The notes under the pieces: model-generated | Databases searched by the model: none | What the model was told of the DNA's origin: nothing | What the model saw: only the letters and a program-made list of their open reading frames with translations | Assembly (NCBI RefSeq): GCF_000972495.1 | Contig: NZ_LATM01000002.1 | Location: forward strand, 248,001-312,000 | DNA: 64,000 nt | Direction: 5' to 3' | Source of the DNA: Hymenobacter terrenus | GTDB taxonomy: Bacteria; Bacteroidota; Bacteroidia; Cytophagales; Hymenobacteraceae | Made by a program: the position numbers and the translations under genes | Shown: positions 45,051 through 53,663 of the stretch, in pieces | How the letters are laid out: every line of letters starts with the position of its first letter | Position numbering within the stretch: the stretch's first letter is position 1

Positions 45051-45773
45051 ATGCCCGACTCCACTATTCCCTTCCGTCGTCCCGACCTGCTGCGCCTTGA
45101 CTACGACACCTATCGGGCCCTGCCCGCCGTTGCCAATTCGGACCTCTCGCGCCTGCGCGACGCCCTTGATGGCCGCCCACCGCGGCCCCAAGCCACTTCC
45201 AACGAGGGGGCGCTGAGCTTTGGAACTGCCTTCCATACTGCCCTGCTCGAACCAGATGATTACGTGCCTGGGCAGCCTGGCCTGAATGATACACTGGTGT
45301 GGTGGCTGGTTGATGGAGTGAAGCTCAACACCCATTTGGCTGGGCTGCTGGCCCAGGGCATTCCCGAAACGAGTGTCCTCTTCACTGAGCCCGAAACCGG
45401 CACACTCTGTAAGCTACGTGCCGACCTCGTGGTGGACCAGCCCGACCAGCCTTTCACCATCATCGACTTTAAAACTACCATGGCGCGCGATGCCGACCAT
45501 TTCCTCTGGCAGTGCTCGGCTTATGACTATGACCGCCAAGCCGCCTTCTATACCGATGCTTTACGAGCGGAACGGTTTCTCTTGGTAGGAGTGCAAAAAG
45601 TCGAGCCTTTTGGCGTTTTCACCATCGAGGTCAGTGAACAAATGCTCGCCGAAGGCCGCACCAAATACCGCCGTCTGCTACGTCTACTCCAAGCGCCTGC
45701 TACTGCACCGGCCTACCGCGTAGACGCCGTGCAAGCTGCCGTTGCTGCTCTGGGGCTGGGGTCAGAGGAATAA
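45051..45773 (+). CDS. PD-(D/E)XK nuclease-like protein (exodeoxyribonuclease VIII/RecE-like)
   Basis: The 240-residue protein has the RecE-like order of motifs: 'SFGTAFHTALLEPDDY', 'CKLRADLVVDQPDQPFTIIDFKTT' with the D...D-x-K core, and 'YDRQAAFYTDAL'. Such single-strand/double-strand exonucleases come from phage recombination systems but also occur alone in chromosomes. No annealing protein or phage gene is nearby. It ends at a clear terminator. Confidence 0.82.
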   Translation: MPDSTIPFRRPDLLRLDYDTYRALPAVANSDLSRLRDALDGRPPRPQATSNEGALSFGTAFHTALLEPDDYVPGQPGLNDTLVWWLVDGVKLNTHLAGLLAQGIPETSVLFTEPETGTLCKLRADLVVDQPDQPFTIIDFKTTMARDADHFLWQCSAYDYDRQAAFYTDALRAERFLLVGVQKVEPFGVFTIEVSEQMLAEGRTKYRRLLRLLQAPATAPAYRVDAVQAAVAALGLGSEE

Positions 45774-45801
45774 GCCAATCATCATAGCTTTCTAGAAAAA
45801 G

Positions 45802-45832
45802 CCCTTCTCGGACACGAGGAGGGTGTTTTTTT
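45802..45832 (+). terminator. Intrinsic terminator
   Basis: CCCTTCTCG (45802-45810) pairs with CGAGGAGGG (45815-45823) around GACA, followed by TGTTTTTTT. Confidence 0.85.
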
Positions 45833-45845
45833 GCCTCAAAACAAA

Positions 45846-45877
45846 ACTTACTAATTAGTAAGTAAGTTGTACATTTG
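45846..45877 (+). promoter_or_regulatory. TetR promoter with perfect 18-bp palindromic operator
   Basis: ACTTACTAATTAGTAAGT (45846-45863) is a perfect palindrome of TetR-operator type. It is followed by TACATTTG (45870-45877), a -7 match. The TetR ATG is only 8 nt after the -7 box, so the message should be leaderless or nearly so, and the operator covers the promoter spacer, fitting autorepression. Confidence 0.8.
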
Positions 45878-45884
45878 TCGTGTT

Positions 45885-46481
45885 ATGCCAACCCAAGTCC
45901 CTTCTGCTTCACTTCCTCCTGATACCCGTACCCGCATTCTCGACTTGGCCGAGGAACTGTTGCTGGAGCGGGGCTTCAATGCCTTTAGCTACCAGCACTT
46001 GGCCCGCGAGTTGGGCGTAAAGCCCGCTGCCATTCACTACCATTATCCTAGCAAAGACGACCTCGGCACGGCCTTGGTGACCCGGCAGCTGCGCCGCCTG
46101 CGCAAGTGGCGCGATTTGCCCCGCGTAGCCGATTTGCCCCCAAATCAGCAGTTTGAAGCTCTGCTTGCGGTATATGACGGCCACCTCAGTCATGATCGAC
46201 GCGTGTGCTTGTTCGGAGCCTTGGCGGCTGATTTTCGTACCCTGCCCACCTCCATGCAGGCGGAGTTGCGCACGTTCAACCGCGAGCTGACGGAGTGGCT
46301 GGCCCAGGTGTTGGCCGTGGGCCGGGCCACCGGCACCATGCGCTTCGTGGGTAGCCCGGCCGCCAAGGCCTTGCAAGTGCTAACCACGCTGGCGGGGGCG
46401 CTACAAGTAGCCCGCGTGCACGACGAAACCCCGTTTCAGGTCATCGTGAATCAAGTACGGCTGGAGCTCTTCCAGCCATAG
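45885..46481 (+). CDS. TetR/AcrR family regulator
   Basis: The 198-residue product (start at 45885, just after the promoter) has an N-terminal TetR helix-turn-helix ('TRTRILDLAEELLLERGFNAFSYQHLARELGVKPAAIHYHYPSKDDL') and a helical ligand domain with 'VCLFGALAADFRTLP'. It probably represses itself through the palindrome at 45846-45863. The adjacent alpha/beta hydrolase gene, 113 nt downstream, is a possible target. Confidence 0.92.
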   Translation: MPTQVPSASLPPDTRTRILDLAEELLLERGFNAFSYQHLARELGVKPAAIHYHYPSKDDLGTALVTRQLRRLRKWRDLPRVADLPPNQQFEALLAVYDGHLSHDRRVCLFGALAADFRTLPTSMQAELRTFNRELTEWLAQVLAVGRATGTMRFVGSPAAKALQVLTTLAGALQVARVHDETPFQVIVNQVRLELFQP

Positions 46482-46594
46482 AATCCGCTGCTTTAGCCCT
46501 TGTGGTGATTTAAAGAAAGGAAATTATTCGTTTGCGGTGCTGAGTTGCCCCGGCCCCGCCCAAACATGTACCACAATTCTTTTCGGGTATTTCC

Positions 46595-47515
46595 ATGATC
46601 AATACCTATTCCCCCGCTCACCACTTATTTATGGCTGAACCGCTTGTGCCCGTCGCCCCGCAAATTCGTTATCCCTCCCCGCCAGCCGGCTTGCGGTGGT
46701 TGCGCTGGCAGCTGAAAGCGCTGTGGGCCGTGGCGCCGACAGTGGCATTTCGGCAAGCCTGGCGGCTATTCTGCACGCCGCGACGCCTGCCTGTCAAAGC
46801 CTGGGAAGCACTCGCACTGGTCGACGCTCGGCGGCGCACCGTGGCCTATGAAACGGGCCCCGTGGCCGTGTACGAGTGGGGCCCGGTTGCCGCGCCGGCC
46901 GTGGTATTGGTGCATGGGTGGGAGCACCGCGCTAGTTTCTGGCGAGCCTGGGTGCAGCCTTTGTTGGAGGCCCGCTACCGCGTGGTAGCCCTCGACGGAC
47001 CAGCGCACGGCGCTTCGGGTGGGCGGCTGGCAACGCTCACGAGCTTCGCCGGAGCCGTGCAGGCGGTGATAGACACGGTGGGGGAGGTGCGCGCCATTGT
47101 AGCCCATTCGTTCGGGGCTGCGTCGGTGGCGGGCATGCCGGTGCGCCCGCCTGGCGCCTTGCTGCCACGGCTGGTGCTGCTTAGTGCGCCCGTGAGCCCG
47201 CGTGCGGTAGCCGCGCGCTTCGCCGATTTTTTATACTTGTCCAATGATTTGGTAAAACGGTTTGTCCTGCACATCGAGCAAATCACCGGCCGCCCAGCCG
47301 ATTCTTTCGCTGCCGCCGCAACGGGGCCTAGTATTGGCGCCGAAAAAGTGTTGATTATCCACGATGAAGGCGATGAAATCGTGCCGTTTTCAGAAGGCAA
47401 GCAGATTGTTGCAGCCTGGCCGGGAGCAGTATTACACGCTACGCAGGGGCTGGGCCACAACCGCATCCTGCGTGATGTGGCCGTAGTGCAATCGGCGGTG
47501 GCCTTTATTGCTTAA
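46595..47515 (+). CDS. Alpha/beta hydrolase
   Basis: The 306-residue protein has the oxyanion 'VLVHGWEHRASFW', nucleophile elbow 'AHSFGAAS' (A-x-S-x-G variant 'HSFGA'), acid 'IHDEGDEIVP' and 'GLGHNRIL' with the catalytic His, so the triad appears complete. An alternative start is 46631. It likely hydrolyses an ester or amide; the substrate is unknown. Confidence 0.86.
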   Translation: MINTYSPAHHLFMAEPLVPVAPQIRYPSPPAGLRWLRWQLKALWAVAPTVAFRQAWRLFCTPRRLPVKAWEALALVDARRRTVAYETGPVAVYEWGPVAAPAVVLVHGWEHRASFWRAWVQPLLEARYRVVALDGPAHGASGGRLATLTSFAGAVQAVIDTVGEVRAIVAHSFGAASVAGMPVRPPGALLPRLVLLSAPVSPRAVAARFADFLYLSNDLVKRFVLHIEQITGRPADSFAAAATGPSIGAEKVLIIHDEGDEIVPFSEGKQIVAAWPGAVLHATQGLGHNRILRDVAVVQSAVAFIA

Positions 47516-47615
47516 TCAAGCCAATCTGCGGCCTCGCCACTATGCGCAGCTAATACCTAGGCATTAGTACAGTTGCGGCTGCGGTAAAGATGCTTCGGCC
47601 AAGTCAACGTTTTAC

Positions 47616-48641
47616 TCAGATACTATCCAAGCCTTCGGCGGCTAATTGCCGGAGCACACTGCGCAGGCCATCGGGCGCTCGCAGCAGTGCACCTACGTGC
47701 TGCACGTACTCGGCTTCGGCGCGCAGGTCGCGTTTGAGTTGACGCAGCTCGGCCTCCTGCTTTTTAGCCGAAGCACCTTGGAAGCCGCTGGGGCCATATT
47801 TTACCTCGTTCATTGCCTGCTTCAGGATAATTTGCTGTTGGAGCAGGGCGCGGGTATAGCGGCTTAGCACATCGTCGGAGTCGGCATCGGCGGGACCAGA
47901 TTCGGCCAGCAACTGCAGTAGCGTGTAGAGGTCGTCGGCCTCGTAGGCTTCGGTAATGCGCTGCATTTGCGCGGTTTTGTTGGCTTGCTTTTCGGGGTCG
48001 CGTTCGAGGTCCGGGTGATGGGTACGGGCCAGTTGGCGGTAGATGGTTTTGGTATTGGCTTCGAGTTGTTTTTGGTCGGCTCTGGCAGCCTGCTCGGTGG
48101 CTTCCTGTTGGCGTTGGGCTTTGGTTTTGCGCCGAGCCTGGGCCGCGGCGGCCGCTTGCTCATGGGGCGGCTGGGTCGGGTCGGGGGTGAAGTCTGCTTC
48201 GGCTTGGGCAGTTCCTTCGTTCTTGTCGTTGACTTTAGATGCCGCGCTATTGCCTCGTCCTGCCGGGGCGTACTTACGGATTATGGCGGTTTCATCCTCC
48301 CCAAACCGCTCTTCCAGCGCCCGCGCATTGCCCAGAATTAACTCCATAATCTGCTGCTCTTCCAAGCGGCTGAAGTAGCCCAGCAGCAGCGCCTCTTCCA
48401 ATGAGGGAAATAAGCTGCGCCGCGCCGCCACTACTGCCGTGGCGGCCGGGCCCACCTGCTGCCAATAGCGCCGTCGGGCTTCGGCCTGTTCGGCGCGCAG
48501 GTCGCGCAGCCGTTCCCGCAGGTTTTCTACGTCCAGAATGGCTTGCCGAAAAGCCTGCTGAGCGGATGAGCCAAGCGGTTTCTCATTAAGTCGAACGGGT
48601 ATAATAATGGGTGTGGGGTGCGCCGAATCAGGGTTTTTCAT
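47616..48641 (-). CDS. Hypothetical protein with a degenerate J-domain
   Basis: The 341-residue protein is mostly helical and charged. An Ala/Gln-rich linker (about 160-195) leads to 'KTIYRQLARTHHPDLERDPEKQANKTAQMQRITEAYEADDLYTLL', which matches a J-domain including the His-Pro-Asp motif, although the usual N-terminal helix is replaced by the linker. Coiled-coil segments flank it. A co-chaperone or scaffold role is possible; no partner DnaK is nearby. Confidence 0.7.
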   Translation of the reverse strand: MKNPDSAHPTPIIIPVRLNEKPLGSSAQQAFRQAILDVENLRERLRDLRAEQAEARRRYWQQVGPAATAVVAARRSLFPSLEEALLLGYFSRLEEQQIMELILGNARALEERFGEDETAIIRKYAPAGRGNSAASKVNDKNEGTAQAEADFTPDPTQPPHEQAAAAAQARRKTKAQRQQEATEQAARADQKQLEANTKTIYRQLARTHHPDLERDPEKQANKTAQMQRITEAYEADDLYTLLQLLAESGPADADSDDVLSRYTRALLQQQIILKQAMNEVKYGPSGFQGASAKKQEAELRQLKRDLRAEAEYVQHVGALLRAPDGLRSVLRQLAAEGLDSI

Positions 48642-48720
48642 TGACTTACAAAGGTAAGAACAGTGGCAACGTATCAGTGCGGGCAGGTGGGAGCGAGGTA
48701 TTTACCGCTCTGTCCAACTA

Positions 48721-49623
48721 CTACGGCCACAGTTCAAAAGCCACCCGAAACGTGTTGCAGTGTGCATCGACGATATCGGCTAGCCGCTCAGAGTAGCCGC
48801 CGCCCATGCTCACAGCTACCGGAATCTGGCGGGCGTGGCATAGGCCTAGCACTAATTCGTCGCGCTGCCGGCAGCCGGCCAGCGTCAGACCCAGCTTGCC
48901 GAGCCTGTCGGTGACCAGCACATCTACGCCGGCCTGGTAGAAGATGAAATCGGGCTGCACTTGAGATAGCAATGCCGGCAGCGTATCGCGCAGCCGCCGT
49001 AGGTATTCATCGTCGCCGGTGCCTAATTCCAGCGCAACATCTAAATCAGACTGCTCCTTGCGAAGCGGATAATTAGCTCCGGCGTGCATGGAAAACGTAA
49101 ATACGCGGGGTTCCTTCTGAAAAATAGCTGCCGTGCCATCGCCCTGGTGCACGTCCAAATCCACGATTAAAATTTGCTTTGCCAAGCCGTGTGTCAGCAA
49201 ATGCGCGGCGGCAATGGCCTGGTCGTTTAGCACGCAGAAGCCCTCGCCGCGGTCAGCGAAGGCGTGGTGGGTGCCGCCAGCCAGGTTAAGGCCAACTCCC
49301 TCGCGCAGTGCCTGCAAGGCCGACTGCAAGGTGCCCGCGCTGCTGCTCAGTGACCGACGCACCAGCTGCGGACTCTGCGGCAGGCCCAGGCGCCGCACTT
49401 CAGCGGCCGACAGCTGTAAGTCGCGCACCTTATGCCAATATTCGGTGGTGTGCACCCGCAGAATGTCCTCCTCGGCGCATAGGCCTGGCTCGTAAAAATC
49501 TTTCGGGCCGGCGATGCCTTGCCACAGCAGCTGCTCTTTTATGAGGGCATATTTGGCGATTGGAAACCGGTGCCCTTCGGGTAAATCCAGCGTATAGTGG
49601 TCGGAAGTGGCGAGGCGCGGCAT
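48721..49623 (-). CDS. Histone-deacetylase-family amidohydrolase
   Basis: The 300-residue protein has 'GTHHAFADRGEGFCVLNDQAIAA' and 'ILIVDLDVHQGDGTAAIF', the zinc and charge-relay segments of class I/II HDAC-like enzymes (AcuC/acetylpolyamine amidohydrolase branch), plus 'ALSMGGGYS'-like final loop 'SMGGGYSE'. It removes acetyl groups from small amides or lysines in the cytoplasm. The natural substrate is not evident. Confidence 0.92.
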   Translation of the reverse strand: MPRLATSDHYTLDLPEGHRFPIAKYALIKEQLLWQGIAGPKDFYEPGLCAEEDILRVHTTEYWHKVRDLQLSAAEVRRLGLPQSPQLVRRSLSSSAGTLQSALQALREGVGLNLAGGTHHAFADRGEGFCVLNDQAIAAAHLLTHGLAKQILIVDLDVHQGDGTAAIFQKEPRVFTFSMHAGANYPLRKEQSDLDVALELGTGDDEYLRRLRDTLPALLSQVQPDFIFYQAGVDVLVTDRLGKLGLTLAGCRQRDELVLGLCHARQIPVAVSMGGGYSERLADIVDAHCNTFRVAFELWP

Positions 49624-49763
49624 ATCGTTGTAATTACTGCAAAGCTATTAGACAGGTTGAAGCCAATGACTACCCGGTTGGATTTTAATTCGACACGAAA
49701 ATTTCTATAATTGACGTGATTTCACGCTTTTCGAAAATAATTAATAATTAATTCGAAAATTAA

Positions 49764-49795
49764 TTTGCGCCTTAAAAATTAATCATCAACCTTTG
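49764..49795 (+). promoter_or_regulatory. Promoter of the first small terminator-linked transcript
   Basis: TTTG (49764-49767) and AACCTTTG (49788-49795) are spaced 20 nt, matching the lineage consensus except for the first -7 base. It lies 21 nt before the small ORF at 49817, in an unusually AT-rich gap. Confidence 0.5.
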
Positions 49796-49816
49796 TCGCA
49801 ACAAAAGCAAACGACC

Positions 49817-49897
49817 ATGTACCGCCACCTAACATTAACCAGTAATTCGGATAAGATGCAGCCAGAATGGTTGCTCCCGCTCGGTACGTTTGCCTGA
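49817..49897 (+). CDS. Possible 26-aa leader-type peptide or sRNA
   Basis: The frame encodes MYRHLTLTSNSDKMQPEWLL..., closed by TGA and followed 28 nt later by a strong terminator. A promoter, short ORF and terminator within about 190 nt suggest either a leader peptide unit or a small RNA. No family is recognised. Confidence 0.4.
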   Translation: MYRHLTLTSNSDKMQPEWLLPLGTFA

Positions 49898-49925
49898 TTT
49901 CAGCCCACGCTGAAACCCGACACCG

Positions 49926-49952
49926 CCCGAGCCTCTAACGCTCGGGTTTTTT
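49926..49952 (+). terminator. Intrinsic terminator
   Basis: CCCGAGC-CTCTAAC-GCTCGGG followed by TTTTTT ends the first short transcript. Confidence 0.88.
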
Positions 49953-49992
49953 GTTGTTAACCGGTTCGTCAACCGCTTATTTCATTCAACCC

Positions 49993-50103
49993 ATGCACAA
50001 TATCCGCCCCAGTTACCTGCCCAAGCAGCTTCAGCGTCGGCCCGATTGCGGCTCGTTGAAACGGTGCGACCGTGCTTTTCTTCTTTGTTGGACGCGTCGG
50101 TAA
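49993..50103 (+). CDS. Possible 36-aa basic peptide or sRNA
   Basis: The frame encodes MHNIRPSYLPKQLQRRPDCG...TRR with nine Arg/Lys and three Cys, and is followed by a terminator. It repeats the short-ORF-plus-terminator layout of the unit at 49817. No family is recognised. Confidence 0.35.
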   Translation: MHNIRPSYLPKQLQRRPDCGSLKRCDRAFLLCWTRR

Positions 50104-50129
50104 TCCCGGCGTAACTCACGCGAAATAGA

Positions 50130-50159
50130 AAAGCCCGGCCCGCAAAAGCCGGGCTTTTT
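50130..50159 (+). terminator. Intrinsic terminator
   Basis: AAAGCCCGGC (50130-50139) pairs with GCCGGGCTTT (50148-50157), followed by TT. The next 340 nt up to the PcfJ-like gene hold nothing I can name. Confidence 0.88.
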
Positions 50160-50504
50160 CGTATCACTAATTGCCAAATAAAACACGTTTTTATTTGAAC
50201 AGGAAACGTGCGTTTAATTCAAATTGAATCAATGCCGAATTTCTGGTTAGGTAATTACTGCTCGCTAGTTACAAGAATTAAAACCTGCCCTTTTTTCATT
50301 CTCATCCCCTTTTAGCCATACGTTTCTTAGCTTCTCCTCCCGCTTATCGGTCCCTTGTTGCGGGCCCACCGCTCGAGCCAGCGGCCCATTTGCCGCACCT
50401 GTTGCGGCCTCGGAAAAGGCTGAAATCGGGCCGCCAGTTGCGTGCGCCCACCTTCCAATACTCACTTTTAGGCTAGGCGCTGTCTGCGGGCAGGCCCCCG
50501 CTTT

Positions 50505-51800
50505 ATGGCAAACCGTAATAAACCACTTTCGGAGGAAGCTTACCGCTGGAAGGAGGCCGGTGTCGCGCTCTCGCGACACGTTGACTGGCGCAATTGGCCC
50601 CAGTCTAAGCAAGTAGAATACATGTTTTCCTTCGGTTCGCCCCATGCGCTTTACGAAGCATTGGGCGTCGATTCGGCCCTGGCACAACTGTACGCGGCGT
50701 GCGTAGTGGACCGTACCAGTGCAGAGAAGGGCAATATCCTTGGCGCATTGCGGGCCTTGGCGACCAAGCGCACCGGGCTGCTGCATCGCCCCGAACTGGC
50801 CCCAAATGTAGGCGCCCTGGCCAGCCGATACGCCAGGCGGGTGCGCGAAGTAGCCGACTGGAAGCCCAAAAGCAGCAACGTATTCCGGCAACTGGCCAGT
50901 CTGGTCCGACACTTATTCGACCGCTACGGTAACGCGCCGGACTGGCTGATTGAGTCTTGGATGCGCCCAACGCTGGTGGAAGATGGCGTGAGTCTGCCCG
51001 ATTTGACCCTGCACCTCGGGCAGGGACATTCGCTGCGCAGCTTCTCCCGGCTGCCCGTGCCCATCAGTAAACGGCTAGAGCACGGCATGCGGGAAGCGCC
51101 CGCCGGCTGCACCTTCCGCGAAGCCTTGCGCTATGCTCAGCTCGCCGCCCGCGATGCGCTGGCCTGGTGGGGCGTGGTAATGGAATCGCGCCTGGGCCGC
51201 GCCGCTTTGGTCGATGATGCCTTCTGGCTGAGCGTGGTGGACTTTTTCGTCGCTTCGCCCATGGTCGACCCGCGCCATTTTGGTCCCGTCTGCGACTGGA
51301 TTCATCAGAAGCGCAGCGTCGGCATCGGGCCGGAGCCGGCCCAGCCGGGCTTCACCCTCAAGGGCCGCAGCATGGCATCCGTGCTGGCCCAAACCGAGCA
51401 ATGGCATCACAGCCAAGCCCGGGCGCGTCGCCAATCGGGCGGCGCTAACCAGGCCGGCAATAGCCGCTGGGCGGGTTTGCCGGTGGATAATTTCCTGGCC
51501 GGGCCGGTGCGCATCGAGCAGCTCACCACCGCTGCGCAACTGCAGGACGAAGGCAACGCGCAACGCAACTGCGTGGCCACTTATCTGCAATCGTGCCTGG
51601 CGGGCCGTTGCGGAATTTTCTCACTGACCGTGGACGGCACCCGCGGCCTGACCATCGAAGTGACGGCCAACCGCACCGTGGTGCAGGTGCGCGGTAAATA
51701 CAACCGCTGGATGACCCCTCAGGAGCACGTCTGGATAATTCAGTGGCTCAACCAAGCCCGCCTGGTGCTGTCGAAGCACGTTGGCGTTGCTTGGGAATAG
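50505..51800 (+). CDS. PcfJ-like protein
   Basis: The 431-residue protein carries a C-terminal PcfJ-like signature: 'QLQDEGNAQRNCVATYLQSCLAGRCGIFSL' near 347-376, then 'TIEVTANRTVVQVRGKYNRW'. The N-terminal two thirds are helical with no named domain. PcfJ-family proteins occur in conjugative plasmids and as orphan chromosomal genes, with unknown biochemistry. It is 64 nt upstream of the TROVE gene on the same strand, so it is probably the first gene of the Ro/Y RNA/RtcB locus. Confidence 0.72.
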   Translation: MANRNKPLSEEAYRWKEAGVALSRHVDWRNWPQSKQVEYMFSFGSPHALYEALGVDSALAQLYAACVVDRTSAEKGNILGALRALATKRTGLLHRPELAPNVGALASRYARRVREVADWKPKSSNVFRQLASLVRHLFDRYGNAPDWLIESWMRPTLVEDGVSLPDLTLHLGQGHSLRSFSRLPVPISKRLEHGMREAPAGCTFREALRYAQLAARDALAWWGVVMESRLGRAALVDDAFWLSVVDFFVASPMVDPRHFGPVCDWIHQKRSVGIGPEPAQPGFTLKGRSMASVLAQTEQWHHSQARARRQSGGANQAGNSRWAGLPVDNFLAGPVRIEQLTTAAQLQDEGNAQRNCVATYLQSCLAGRCGIFSLTVDGTRGLTIEVTANRTVVQVRGKYNRWMTPQEHVWIIQWLNQARLVLSKHVGVAWE

Positions 51801-51864
51801 CAGGGCATGTACCTCACCCCAGCCGCATCAATAGAATAAATAGCAACCTTTTCAACACTTCACC

Positions 51865-53388
51865 ATGCGCTTTAACTTCTTCTCCCGAAACGGCGCCGAT
51901 ACCGTCAACCACGAAGGCGCAGCTGCCTTCACGCTCACGCCCCAGGTGGAGCTGTACGCCGCCGTGGCTACCGCCGCGCTCAGCGACCAGTTCTACGAGA
52001 AAGCCGATACGCGCCTGCAGCGTTTGCGGGAGTTGGTGGCTAAGAACGACCCCATTTTTGTGGCGCAATTGGCAGTATATGCCCGTGAAAGCCTCAACTT
52101 GCGCTCGGTGCCGCTGGTGCTGTGTGTAGAATTGGCTCGCTTGCACCGTGGCGATAACCTGGTGAGCCGTCTGGTAGCCCGCGTGGTGCAGCGCCCCGAC
52201 GAAATCACGGAGTTGCTGGCTTTCTACGCGCAGGCCAACGGCCGCAGCGGCCCCAAAATCCTCAACCGCGTCTCTAAGCAGCTGCAAAAAGGCTTGGCGC
52301 TCAGCTTCAACCGTTTCGATGGGTATCAGCTGGCCAAGTACGACCGCGACGGGGCCGTACGCTTGCGTGATGCGCTGTTCCTGGTTCACCCAAACGCGAA
52401 AGATGAGGCTCAGCAAGCGCTGTTCAACCAACTGGTGCGCGGCGAACTGCCCACGCCCTACACTTGGGAAACCGAGCTGTCGGCCGTCGGCCAGCAAGCC
52501 TACGCCAACCCCGCCGAGCGAGCCGCCGCCGTGGCCCGCACCTGGGAAACGCTCATTGCCAGCGGCAAGCTGGGTTACATGGCCCTGTTGCGCAACCTGC
52601 GCAACATCCTCGAAGCCAACGTGTCGGCAGCTGCCATCACGCAGGTGTGTGCCACTTTGGCCAATCGGGCCGCCGTGGCGCGCAGCAAGCAGCTGCCCTT
52701 CCGCTTCCTGGCGGCCTTTCGGGAGGTAAAAACCTTGTCGAGCGGCTACGTGGCGGCGGTGCTTGCGGCGTTGGAAGAGGCCATCGCACACAGCGCGGCC
52801 AACCTGCGTGGCTTCGGTGCCGAAACCCGCGTGGTGGTGGCTTGCGACGTGTCGGGTTCCATGCAGCAGCCTATTTCGCCGCGTAGCAAAGTGCTACTCT
52901 ACGACGTGAGCCTGGTGCTGGGGATGTTGCTCCAGAGCCGTTGCCAAAACGTGGTGGCCGGCATGTTCGGCAATACGTGGAAGCGCATCAGCCTGCCCCG
53001 CGGGCCGGTGTTGCGCAACGTAGAGGAGTTCTACCGCCGCGAAGGCGAGGTGGGCTACAGCACCAATGGCCACCTCGTAATTCAGGACCTGCGCCAGCGC
53101 CGTGATGTGGTGGACAAGGTGATGATTTTTACCGATGTGCAGCTCTGGAATAGCAATGCCGACGGCGGCACTATAGCTCAGGAATGGGCCGCGTACCGTC
53201 GCAGTGTGGCCCCCAATGCCCGCCTCTATCTTTTCGACCTGGCCGGGCACGGCACTGCCCCGCTGGAGGTGCGCCCTGAAACGGGCGTGGCCCTCATCGC
53301 CGGCTGGTCCGACAAGATTTTCGATGTGCTCACGGCGCTGGACAACGGCGGCTCAGCGCTCACCGAAATCGAGAAAATTCAATTCTAA
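51865..53388 (+). CDS. rsr: Ro60-type TROVE domain protein
   Basis: The 507-residue protein has a TROVE HEAT-like ring (about 15-310), including 'RLRELVAKNDPIFVAQLAVYARESLNLRSVPLVLCVELA' typical of Ro60, and a C-terminal von Willebrand A-like domain with an intact MIDAS, DVSGS at 328-332, and 'IFTDVQLW' later. Ro proteins bind Y RNAs on the outer ring surface and pass misfolded RNA 3' ends through the ring. Seven Y RNA-like units lie immediately downstream, the first beginning 55 nt after its stop, which strongly supports this role. Slight trimming of the vWA end relative to human Ro60 is normal for bacteria. Confidence 0.95.
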   Translation: MRFNFFSRNGADTVNHEGAAAFTLTPQVELYAAVATAALSDQFYEKADTRLQRLRELVAKNDPIFVAQLAVYARESLNLRSVPLVLCVELARLHRGDNLVSRLVARVVQRPDEITELLAFYAQANGRSGPKILNRVSKQLQKGLALSFNRFDGYQLAKYDRDGAVRLRDALFLVHPNAKDEAQQALFNQLVRGELPTPYTWETELSAVGQQAYANPAERAAAVARTWETLIASGKLGYMALLRNLRNILEANVSAAAITQVCATLANRAAVARSKQLPFRFLAAFREVKTLSSGYVAAVLAALEEAIAHSAANLRGFGAETRVVVACDVSGSMQQPISPRSKVLLYDVSLVLGMLLQSRCQNVVAGMFGNTWKRISLPRGPVLRNVEEFYRREGEVGYSTNGHLVIQDLRQRRDVVDKVMIFTDVQLWNSNADGGTIAQEWAAYRRSVAPNARLYLFDLAGHGTAPLEVRPETGVALIAGWSDKIFDVLTALDNGGSALTEIEKIQF

Positions 53389-53400
53389 ATCAACTGAAAA

Positions 53401-53433
53401 GCGGCCGGACAATAAAGCGGAACCTCCGGCCGC
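53401..53433 (+). other. Hairpin after the TROVE gene
   Basis: GCGGCCGG (53401-53408) and CCGGCCGC (53426-53433) pair perfectly around a 17-nt loop, without a T-run. It may separate the mRNA from the first Y RNA unit or act in processing. Confidence 0.55.
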
Positions 53434-53442
53434 CGCAGCGGC

Positions 53443-53547
53443 AAGGTGCCGTAGGCTGGGCCTACTTCGCGGGTGCTCTGGGATGGCCGTTTCGGCGGTG
53501 AGGGTTCGATTCCCTTCGCTCAACGTGGCCGGCCGGTTGTTGCCCTT
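53443..53547 (+). ncRNA. Y RNA-like unit 1 (T-arm only)
   Basis: The unit has all three conserved blocks: GGTGCCGTAG, TACTTCG and GTTGTTGCCC. The ends pair (53443-53446 with 53544-53547, then a bulged T447 and G448-C543). An inner helix pairs 53454-53462 with 53527-53534, with one bulged G. Inside is a good T-arm (GAGGG-TTCGATT-CCCTT, 53500-53516) and a GCCG-TTT-CGGC hairpin, but no recognisable D-arm or acceptor stem. It is a reduced or diverged member. Confidence 0.7.
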
Positions 53548-53591
53548 GCTTATACGCTCGCAAACAACCAGCTGACTCAATAGAAAGCTGC

Positions 53592-53636
53592 CCCGGGAAT
53601 GACACTACAATGATTAAAGCGGCCGTCGTTCCCGGG
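53592..53636 (+). other. Hairpin upstream of the PARG-like gene
   Basis: CCCGGGAATGAC (53592-53603) pairs with GTCGTTCCCGGG (53625-53636), with one T-G pair, around a 21-nt loop. It lies 27 nt before the preferred start of the next gene. Confidence 0.5.
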
Positions 53637-53663
53637 TCGCTAGCCAACAAATTCGATTTACTC

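Noticed and set aside
44950..45773. Prophage fragment around the RecE-like nuclease
   Set aside because: No integrase, annealing protein, attachment repeat or other phage gene is visible nearby.
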